Origin: Aedes albopictus
Taxonomy: Eukaryota > Arthropoda > Insecta > Diptera > Culicidae
NCBI RefSeq assembly: GCF_035046485.1
Contig: NC_085138.1
Span: 330,814,421 to 330,878,420, forward strand
DNA: 64,000 nucleotides
Reading direction: 5' to 3'
The translations under genes were made by a program, and so were the position numbers. The notes under the pieces are model-generated. The model saw nothing but the letters and a program-made list of their open reading frames with translations, ran no database searches and was not told where the DNA came from. This document shows positions 55,860 to 64,000 of the stretch, in pieces. Positions within the stretch are counted from its first letter, which is position 1. Each line of letters opens with the position of its first letter.

Positions 55860-56560
55860 CAGGCGCCCCCTTTCCAGTTCAGCAAGAATTCTTTCAGGAA
55901 TTCCATGAGTTTTCTTGAGATTTCTTTTTTTTGTTAAAAAAAATTGCATAGATTCATAAAATTATTTTTTAACTAATCCACGAGTTTCTTCAGAAATTCT
56001 ACCTGTGATTTCTTCATAAATTATTTCGGAAATTATTTCAAGGATTGCTACAGAAGTTCGTGCATGTATTTCTTCGAACAGTTTTGAAGGAATACTTCCA
56101 TGAATATTATAACAATTTTCTCCAGAAGTTTTTTTTTTTAAGTTCGTCAAAATATACAAATTTGAGAGATGTTTTAACAGAAATTCACAGATTCTTCTAG
56201 AAATTTCCATGGGGGTTTCCTTTAAAAGTTCAGAATTTTGTCCTCTTGTTACAAAAAAAATGTTGAAATTTATCCACAGGTTCCTTCTGGTGTTGTATAC
56301 AGGTATTCTCTCAGGCTCAGGTATTAATTTATAAATTCCTCTGGAAAATTGTCAAGAAATTCTTATGGAAGTTCCTCTGTTTTTTTTTTTCGAAATTTGT
56401 CGAGATATTTCTCCAGGGATTGCTTAAGAATTATATAGAACTTTTTCAGAGATTTTTTCAGAAATATAATCGTTGATGCTTCAGGAATTATTCCAAAAAA
56501 TCTGTCAACAATCCCTGCCTTCAGGGATTTTAGTGTCCACTATGAATTTCTGGAGTTTTC
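55860..56560. repeat. degenerate TTTCTTCAGAAATTCC-like repeat
   Basis: Pyrimidine-rich loose units (GAATTTCTTCAGAAATT, TTCCTCTGGAAAATT). The LINE end at 56565 is inserted in it and the tract resumes at 56945-57070. Confidence 0.6.
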
Positions 56561-56564
56561 GAGC

Positions 56565-56944
56565 GACGCGTGCTAAGAACGATCTTCGGCGGTGTGCAGG
56601 AGAACGGTGTGTGGCGGAGAAGGATGAACCACGAGCTCGCTGCACTTTACGGTGAACCCAGCATCCAGAAGGTGGCCAAAGCCGGAAGGATACGGTGGGC
56701 AGGGCATGTTGCAAGAATGCCGGACAACAACCCTGCAAAGCTGGTGTTTGCAACAGATCCGGTTGGCACAAGAAGGCGTGGAGCGTAGAGAGCACGATGG
56801 GCGGACCAGGTGGAGCGTGACTTGGCGAGCATTGGGCGCGACCGAGGATGGAGAGCGGCAGCCACAAACCGAGTATTGTGGCGTACTATTGTTGATTATG
56901 TCTTGTCTTAATGATGTAGAACAAATAAATGTATGTATGTATGA
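56565..56944 (+). pseudogene. LINE 3'-end fragment
   Basis: It encodes VLRTIFGGVQENGVWRRRMNHELAAL-type C-terminal residues, then RIRWAGHVARMPDNN and an RRRGA segment broken by a stop. The 3' UTR ends in AATAAATGTATGTATGTATG. It is closest to the LINE at 22955-25875. A typical 5'-truncated insertion. Confidence 0.85.
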
Positions 56945-57100
56945 ATTTCTCCAGTGGTATCTCCAGATGTTATTCCGTTGATTCCTCCAATGATATTGCC
57001 AGAATTCCTTCAGAAAACCCTTCTGGTATCCCTCAAAAATGTATTCAGGGATTTCTTAAAGAATTCCGGCAGTACCTTCGTTGGCAATAGAACAGATTGG

Positions 57101-57428
57101 TGAAGTACTAGATTTGTAGTAATGAGCTGAGTTTTAGTATGGTGAGAAAGTTAATTCTCCGTTTCTGCACTGAAATGGTGCAAAAAGCGTGGGTATTATA
57201 ATTCCTTGCCTAATTTGATGCTGTTTAGGCAAAACTTTGGGTAACAGTGTTGTTTTGTTCTCCAATACTTGCAACATAAACAACATAGTTATCCAAAGTT
57301 TTGCTCAAACAGCATCAATGCAGGCAAGGAATCATAATACCCATGCTTTTTGCAACATTTCATTGCAGAAACGGAGAATTGACCTTCTCACCATACAAAA
57401 ATTCAAATCATTACTACAAATCTAGTAT
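57101..57428. mobile_element. foldback/MITE, 328 bp
   Basis: TACTAGATTTGTAGTAATGA and ATTCTCCGTTTCTGCA...AAAGTTTTGCCTAAACAGCATC-like arms (57103-57245) are mirrored by 57290-57427. The loop is about 45 bp. Confidence 0.8.
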
Positions 57429-58222
57429 GGTAAGTGGGGGCAGGATGGGTCACCTAAGAAATGGATCCCTATAACTTTCTGAATATAAATCGCATTTCTC
57501 TGTATTCTACCACGACTCTCAGATACACTAGTCAGCTATGATATAAGAGTATAAAAAGATAATAAAGTTTGAAACCTGCTTCTTGACAAACAATTTTCAA
57601 AACATGACCCATCTTGCCCCACCTCATTTTAACGGGGGCAAGATGGGTCAGCTATTAGAAAACTCGATTTTTCTCCAACAAAAAATACTATATCTTCTAG
57701 TTTTTCTCCATACATCTAAGCTTCATAGACGTACAGATTACATGAAGAAAGTGTTGAAACATATCGGTAGATTATTCTCAGAACTAAAAGATTTTTGTTC
57801 GGGTAGCCATAAACGGACTTTGAAAACCTATATTTTTTGAAGGAAAATTTAAAAAATATGTTCTCAAATTTTCAGTGCTCTCATCGCTTCGATAATGTAG
57901 GTCACAGAATAGCCTTTCCATGAAAAATAAAACATTTTCAAAAACTATGTAAACATACCGAAAAATTGAGGTGACCCATCTTGCCCCGTCTACACAATAC
58001 ACGTAGTTATATGGAATGTATAGCATAAGGAGTATAACGAAAAAAATATTTTATTTTTTTCTGTGCGAGGAACGTATAGAATTTTCAAAACAATATACCA
58101 CTTTTTTGTGTATCCCCGTCGTTCATCTGGGAAAATTATTGAAAGATTCAAAACATATATTGTGCGATTGAAAACGGTACTGACCCATCTTGCCCCCTGA
58201 CCCATCTTGCCCCCACATAACA
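57428..58222. mobile_element. MITE-like element built on GGGGCAAGATGGGTCA words
   Basis: It begins GTAAGTGGGGGCAGGATGGG and ends TGACCCATCTTGCCCCCAC, so the ends are inverted. The same 16-bp word recurs internally near 57606, 57634, 57968 and 58180 in both orientations. Open frames inside are not recognisable. Confidence 0.72.
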
Positions 58223-58379
58223 TACTACACCGAACGTGCCCCATTTCCACAAGAAATTTTGAAGACATTGTTTTTGAAATCCTTTTCTGGCTTTCTCTGG
58301 GAATCCATTCAACAAATATCAAGTTATTTTTAATTTCTTTTTATTCGTAAATTTGACCTATAGCTAATTTCTCACCAAT

Positions 58380-58530
58380 TTATCAAGTATTTTTTTTTTC
58401 TTGAAACCACTTCCAGAGCGGCTACAAAAGCTTCTCATGTTTTTCTCCTAAAATAAGGGAAATGTCTTAGGGATTTTCATTGAGTATTCTCCCAGGTATT
58501 ACTCCGGGTATTTTTCCAGAAATAAGGCTG
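58380..58530. repeat. degenerate repeat, short block
   Basis: A few CTCCAGG/ATTACTCCGGG-like units between two MITE-like regions. Confidence 0.4.
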
Positions 58531-58660
58531 ATACAAATTTAATTTTGTTTTTTTTTGTCTCCCTCCCCTTTCAAACATTTTAGGCCGGATTTTGCATCTT
58601 GAGGGGGCAGATAAAAAAATATTTTATGCAATTAAATATGATAGTATCCATTTTATAGGA

Positions 58661-59255
58661 CTCATTTTAGTATCATAATGGCCAATTTTTCCGAACTGGT
58701 TTATTATGCAACTGAAATGAGTTGCATAATGAAAAATAGTTGCATAATGCTCATAATGCAACTCATTTGGGTTGCATTATGAACATTATGCAACTCAAAT
58801 GAGTTGTATAATGAAAACATTAGTGCATAAAATTGTGTATGGAACTCGTTGCAAAACCTAATTTTTTCAGCACTCGTGCTGAAAAAATCAACTTTTTGTA
58901 ACTCGTTACATAAATAACTATTATGCAATTCAGTATCATAATTTATAATTTATATTACTCATTTTGGTATCATAATGGCCAATTTTTCCAAACTGGTTCA
59001 TTATGCAACTGAAATGAGTTGCATAATGAAAAATAGTTGTACATATAATGTTCATAATGCGACTCATTTGAGTTATGAACATTATGCAACTCAAATGGTT
59101 GTATTATGAAAAATCATTGCATAAAATTTTGTATTGAACTCGTTGCAAAACTCGATTTTTTAGCACTCTTCGTATTCATCCAACTTGGCAAGCCTCGTTG
59201 GCGAAATGTACGACTCGTGCTGAAAAAATCAACTTTTTGCAACCCGTTACATAAA
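58661..59255. repeat. two tandem 297-bp units rich in TTGCATAATG palindromes
   Basis: GTATCATAATGGCCAATTTT occurs at about 58669 and 58966, 297 bp apart. Each unit contains several inverted pairs of CATTATGCAACTCAT / ATGAGTTGCATAATG, then GAACTCGTTGCAAAAC and GTGCTGAAAAAATCAAC. The second unit has a roughly 35-bp insertion (near 59170-59205). Confidence 0.8.
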
Positions 59256-59399
59256 TAACTATATCAAAATTTCGAGCCTTGCTGAAAATTCTTTAACAAA
59301 TCCGATGAGTTTTTAATATTTTTTCAGATTAAATGGTTTATTATTTTATCCCCCCCTCGACCAGCCAAAGAGTGGTGGCACAAAAAGTGAAATATACAT

Positions 59400-59700
59400 T
59401 TGTAACGACCTAACTTCAAAAATCGCTTGGAATCCCTCCAGAAAACTTTCAGGAATTTCCAAAGAAATCACTAATAGTTTTTTTTCCAGAGATTCCTTCT
59501 GACAATCCTTCAGGGATTTCTTAAGAATTTCCTTCAAGTTATTTTTTTCAGAACTCTGCTGAACGGAGAATGAACTTCTGAAAAAAAAAATCCCTTCATA
59601 AATATCTCACTCCTGGAGGACTTTCTCAAGGAATTCTTGGAGGAACCCTTGGAAGAATTTCTTAAGGAATCACTGTAGGATTTTAAAAGAATCGTTCAGA
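59400..59700. repeat. degenerate CTCCAGGAATTCCTT-like repeat
   Basis: Loose units, purine- and pyrimidine-rich mixed. This is the target of the SINE at 59728. Confidence 0.55.
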
Positions 59701-59727
59701 AGAATAACTGAAAACAAATAATGGAAA

Positions 59728-60004
59728 GGGCCCATATAGCCGAGGCGGTAAACGCACGGGTATTCAGCATGACCATGCTGAGGGTGACGGGTTCGATTCC
59801 CGGTCGGTCCAGGATCTTTTCGTAAAGGAAATTTCCTTGACTTCCTTGGGCTTAGAGTATCTTCGTGCCTGCCACACGATATATACATGCAAAATGGTCA
59901 TTGGCAGAGGAAGCTCTCAGTCAATAACTGTGGAAGTGCTCATAGAACACTAAGCTGAGAAGCAGGCTTTGTCCCAGTGAGGACGTTACGCCAAAAAAAA
60001 AAAA
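59728..60004 (+). mobile_element. Feilai-like SINE with poly-A tail
   Basis: A full-length head (GGGCCCATATAGCCGAGG, B box GGTTCGATTCCCGG) and body end in GTTACGCC plus about 12 A, unlike the AAG/GAG tails of other copies. Only a weak ATGGAA direct repeat is seen at the flanks. Confidence 0.88.
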
Positions 60005-60009
60005 TATGG

Positions 60010-61370
60010 AATGACTTTTAATATAATCACTCGCTGATATTCTAAAAGAAATTCCCAAAATTCTTAAGAAGTTCTTTGAGATGTATTGAAGATATTCCTA
60101 GAGAAATTTCAGAAGGAATCCAAGAATAAATTTCTTAAAGAATCACTGCGGAAATTTCCAGTAGTATCCTTGTACAAATCTCAGGAAGTCCTTTTCAATG
60201 AATCTTTAGAGGAATATCTGAAGAGGTCCTGAGGAAATTCGTGGAGGAATTCCGAGAGGGACTTAAAAAAACCCGGAGAAATACTTTGATATTTTTAATT
60301 GCTAGAAAAGTTTATTAAATGATTTTTAGAAAAAATCCTGAGGTTATTTTTAATAATATTCTTGAAGGATTTTCTGAAAGCAATACTGTAACAATCTGCG
60401 GACGTATTTTTGAAGGAGTTCATATAGAAATACTTGGAAAAAATACTCAAATAAAATTCGGAGGAATTCCTGCATAATTTTCTGGATGAATTACCGAAAA
60501 AAAAATCAGGACATATTCGAGCGGGAATTTTCAAAGTCCAATTTATGAACAAATCCCTGGTGGACTTCTTGAAGATAAAACCTGTACGAATTTCCGAAGG
60601 AATCTCTGGTAAACTTGTTGAAAAAGCCACTGAAAGAATTTGTGAAATAACTTCTGAAAAAATCTGAAGGAACCCCTGGAGAAATTCGGAAGAATTTTTT
60701 AATCGAATTCCAAGAAGAATTTCCAAAGTAACTCTCGCGGAGTTTCCGCAGGTATCCATAGAAGTGCACCTGAAAAAATTCTTGAAGAAATTCTAGAAAT
60801 TATTCTTCTACCTTATGAAGAATAACCTTGGAAACGTTTCAAAATATTTTTTTGGATAAATTTCTAGAGGATCATCCAGAGGAATTGCAGAAGCAATCAA
60901 TGAAAGATTTTCCAAAAAAAAAACTTTCAAAAAGAATTCGTGGAAGACTAAACGATACTCCGGGAGAATTTTCTAAAGGAATTTATGTATCAATTTTGGA
61001 AGTATTCCAGAGAAGGTTTAATTGAGGAGTTAATAAACTAATCTTCAGAGTAATAACAACACAAATTTTGAAAAAAAAATCCTTAGGAAACTAGAAGAAA
61101 TCTAAGAAAATTCCTGAAGAAATTTTCAGAAAAATCTCCACAGACATTTCTGACGTAATACTTCAAAAATTGCCTGCGATATTTTCTGTAGGATTCGCTA
61201 GAGGAATTTCTGAAAAAAAAATTACCACGAAGATTGTAAGGGTGGTTTTCTAAATGAATTAGTAGATGAGTTTCTGTATGAATTCTTCTCTCAAAGAATT
61301 TCTGAAGGAATTACCAATGAATTTCCGAAGAATTCATTGATTAATTTCTGAAGCACTCCATGTTCATTTA
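60010..61370. repeat. degenerate GGAATTTCTGAAGAAATTC-like repeat tract
   Basis: Purine-rich loose units on the plus strand for more than 1 kb, with no orientation change that I can see. The frames (up to 154 codons, minus strand) are Phe/Ser-rich by-products. Confidence 0.6.
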
Positions 61371-61371
61371 A

Positions 61372-61720
61372 TTCATTTAGTTTAACATCAAATTCATGAT
61401 AACACTGAATCAACAATTTGCCGCCATAATACTCGATTTGAATCTCCAGATCTCCAGCGTCCCTAAGTAACCATTAGCACTACTAGTACTGAAGATGAGT
61501 GAAAACGCGATGCGAATAATAGTGCCATGTGGATACTTAGGCGGTCACGCCCAACGCTCACCAGATCACGCTCCATCTGGTCCACCCATCGTGCTCACGG
61601 AACGCAGACTTGCCTACTTATTTATTTTTTTTTACAACATGCCCTTTCCACCGTATCCGTCCAGTTTAGCCACTTTCAGGATGTTGGGTTCGTTTCGGTC
61701 ATTTTTGCAAAAGTTGGAAA
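61372..61720 (-). pseudogene. LINE 3'-end fragment
   Basis: On the minus strand there is a decayed copy of the C-terminal block (GH..RM region near 61680 and WVDQMERDL near 61570), then a 3' UTR resembling that at 22955-22990 (TTGTTGATTCAG... near 61400). Confidence 0.7.
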
Positions 61721-61879
61721 TGTTAAAAGTTCAATATAGCAAAACGATTGTTTTAGCTAAAAAAAACTATCATACCATATATTTGCTCAGAATTGCGATA
61801 TCTCTTTTCGTTTCTAAATTATTGACGAAAAACTACCCAAAAATAAGCATTTTGATCATTTTTTGAGATCCCTGAGGAA

Positions 61880-62240
61880 ACTTGCCATTTGTCCGATAAC
61901 TCAAAAACGACTTATTCTAGCTGCATTCACCACCAGTCCGACCATTGCTGCTTCGCGTTTCAGGCGAGTGTACACTTCTACTACTGTTCCGAATGTTCTA
62001 GCAATAATATCCATGTCATCCGCAAAACAGACAAATTGGCTGACAATTGGGACCTGGTATTCACGGCATTTCTGGAAAATTTGCCGCATGGTGAATATCT
62101 AGTCCATTGTCGATCGGCCGTCGATTAAACAGGCTTGATAACTTACCACGAACTCATTTACTTCAGGTAAAAGACAATGGAGGATGATCTGGGATAGTAA
62201 GCGGCATTCAAAATGGTGGAATTGTACGAGTTGCGGATGA
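61880..62240 (-). pseudogene. LINE reverse transcriptase palm fragment
   Basis: CFADDMDIIARTFGTVVEVYTRLKRE-like residues at 61940-62040 keep the catalytic FADD. The preceding palm (FVVSYQACLIDGRSTMD-like, inverted order on the plus strand) is decayed. It is probably part of the same dead element as 61372-61720, separated by about 160 bp of unrelated AT-rich DNA. Confidence 0.78.
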
Positions 62241-62359
62241 AATTTCATCATCGTTCGTAGCCTAAAACTGTTTAGATACGCCTAGGTGACGGCTGTTGTA
62301 ATGTTGTCAGCCGAATGAATTGTCCATGTTCAAATCCACTGGACCTTAAAACAACTCTT

Positions 62360-62405
62360 TATTTTGCCCTGAAGATGAGTGAATAAACGCTCAAAACGTC
62401 GGCTA
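62360..62405 (+). ncRNA. hammerhead-ribozyme-like motif, degenerate
   Basis: CCTGAAGATGAGTG...CGCTCAAAACGTCGG has a CUGANGA core, a stem (TGAG/CTCA) and AAAC-GTC. The canonical GAAA is AAAA here, so activity is doubtful. Such motifs occur in Penelope-like and other retroelements. No element was identified around it. Confidence 0.25.
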
Positions 62406-62429
62406 TAATTAAAATCGTTGTTTTCTAAG

Positions 62430-63075
62430 TAACCCGATGGCCGAAAACGCGCCTGCACTTGCTAAGTAGCCTAAAACGGAAGATAACACTGGAAGGAGCG
62501 ATAAGGAGAGCCGATGTGCAAAGGAGCGGAACCATTGCACGCGGTCGTATATGTTTCTGGGATTCGTGGATGATATCGACATTATCGGGATCGACCGTCG
62601 ACCCGTGAAAGTGGCGTTCATACCTTTTAAAAGAAAGACTGCGAGGATTGGAGCTACGATTAACACTATAAAGACCAAGTAAATGATTGCTGGTACTCAA
62701 CGTCGGTCAGGCCATGGTAGTGGAGACGAAGTAGTTATGGACGAATTTGTTTATCATGCTAGTTTAGTGACGTGCGATAATTATGTTAGCCGCGAGGTGA
62801 TGTGACTGCGACTGTGAATCGATCGAGCATCTGACGATCTGTGAAAACAGCTGAAGTCCCGTACGTTACAAACGAAGACAAACATCGCGTTGTACAAGAC
62901 CTAAGGACTTCCGGTCGCTTTATACGGTCATAAATCGTGGACGTTGAGAGAATTTGATCGGCGAGGCTTTCGAGTCTTCGAATGTAAAGTGCTGCGAGCA
63001 ATAATCGGCGGTACACTGGAGGATGACAATTGGCATATTCCTAAGAGCAACAACTTTCAGTGGCTACAGTTGTTG
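62430..63075 (+). pseudogene. LINE reverse transcriptase fragment, strongly decayed
   Basis: The plus strand reads FVDDIDIIG near 62560 (motif C changed from FADD to FVDD), then VVMDEFVYHASLVTCDN-like, LYGHKSWTLREFDRRGFRVFECKVLRAIIGGTLEDDNW near 62920-63040. Many frameshifts. It is opposite in orientation to the neighbouring RT fragment. Confidence 0.8.
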
Positions 63076-63211
63076 GGTTACGTCACCAACTCCGTTAAGC
63101 AAATACCTTTTTGTGTTAGTGTGCTTTAAGCTACAAACAATTATTATTTCAGTTTTAGTTCGCAGTTCAATGGCATTAATTTACTTTCAATTTTGTTGTT
63201 CTACCTACTTT

Positions 63212-63919
63212 CTACCAAGTCATCTTCGATGACGTTTTGGTGAGGCCCCTGTCAGAGTTGACAGTAGGACCCACGTCGACAGTGTTGCCGTTGGGTGGGA
63301 TTTCGTCGCAACATACCCCCGCCCGTAAACCATGGTGAGCCTCCAAAGTACTAGGAGAACTGGAACTTGGTTTACTTCTCTCTGCGACGTCGAGTACAGC
63401 CAGTTTTACCGCTGCTCTTCGTAGAGATCCCGTTGAAGTCCGTACCAATGCATGTCGTACTCTTCCGTCTCGTCCGGGAAATATTTCTTCAATGCGACCC
63501 CGCACCCATTGCTTCCTCGTCATGCCGTCAACCACCAGCACCAAGTCACCAACTTCTAGTTCCTTCACATCCTCGAACCACTTGCACCTCCGAGTGATCA
63601 TTAGCAGGTACTCTTTCAGCCATCTTTGCCAAAACTCGTCCGTGATGCGCCTTGCTAGTTTCCAACTGTTTCTCAGGACAGCTCGATTGTCTAGTTGCCC
63701 AGTATGCAAGAATTTTGACCCAGAAGAGTTACCCAGCAGAAAATGATTGGGTGTCAAAGCTTCCCGATCAGCTGAATCCAAAGGAACGTACGTAAGCGGC
63801 CTCGAATTGATCATCCCTTCAGCTTCTGCAAGAATAGTCTCCAGAATCTCGTCGTCCGGTTTACGTGGAGTTTCCAACGCGGCTCCAATCGCTACCTTCA
63901 CTGAGCGCAGATAAGGCAT
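63212..63919 (-). pseudogene. BEL/Pao retrotransposon integrase C-terminal region
   Basis: A 235-codon frame contains [20 protein letters not shown] and [18 protein letters not shown] with the RRCKW segment, then a C-terminal domain ([47 protein letters not shown]), the order typical of BEL/Pao polyproteins (DUF5641-type end). The catalytic core, RT, protease and gag would be upstream (higher coordinates) and are absent or beyond the window. The sequence just before 63919 no longer matches, so the element may be truncated there. LTRs were not identified. Confidence 0.85.
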
Positions 63920-64000
63920 TGTCCAGTTAGAATCCGGACGCAGATAATCACTTATATCTCAGAGGTGGAATAACAAACAGAAAAGGTTTAACCCTCAAAA

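Noticed and set aside
1..64000. CRISPR arrays, operons, bacterial promoters or prophage
   Set aside because: Tandem repeats here lack the repeat-spacer pattern, and splice sites, SINEs and LINEs show a eukaryotic nuclear sequence.

Overview
The window looks like nuclear DNA of an Aedes mosquito (Culicidae). The evidence is one host gene split by introns of 12.2 and 26.6 kb, tRNA-headed SINEs of the Feilai type, many foldback/MITE elements, non-LTR elements of an APE-endonuclease lineage, and Ty3/Gypsy and BEL/Pao fragments. There are no operons, ribosome binding sites, CRISPR arrays or prokaryotic features. The species (A. aegypti or A. albopictus) is inferred from repeat style only.

The only host gene I can support is a Frizzled-family Wnt receptor on the minus strand. 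Three exons are visible: 49069-49263 (end of TM1 to ECL1), 22274-22499 (TM3 to TM4) and 9572-10110 (TM5 to TM7, KTxxxW motif and a short tail). All joins have canonical splice sites and matching phases (0/0 and 1/1). The sequence is most like Frizzled-4. The cysteine-rich Wnt-binding domain, signal peptide and start of TM1 are not in the window and must lie upstream, beyond 64000 or in an exon I could not see.

Everything else is intron or flank filled by mobile DNA. 1-9.6 kb: a SINE end, then about 5 kb of degenerate CTCCAGGAATTCCTT-like repeat whose orientation flips in blocks, and a young SINE. 10-22 kb: SINEs of two more families, a 1.84-kb palindrome (16282-18125) and a dead LINE. 22.5-49 kb: a LINE with a deleted catalytic centre, RNase H and endonuclease scraps of another LINE clade, several MITEs, two arrays of a 152-bp monomer in inverted orientation (about 34.2-37.0 and 41.95-43.65 kb), a nested foldback carrying two tRNA-like sequences in its arms (37245-38166), a 691-bp tRNA-headed retroposon with a 26-bp target duplication (39024-39714), and a Ty3/Gypsy remnant whose integrase frame is interrupted by a 61-bp GT-AG segment. 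49.3-64 kb: an 11-bp minisatellite, a nearly full-length LINE interrupted by a MITE that itself holds a smaller hairpin, more foldbacks, SINE and LINE ends, and the integrase C-terminal part of a BEL/Pao element at the right edge.

The elements do not form a pathway with the host gene. They record layered insertion: LINE, then MITE, then hairpin; Gypsy with MITE and SINE; a satellite-like array with a foldback inside a foldback. Most open frames are chance frames within repeats and are left out.
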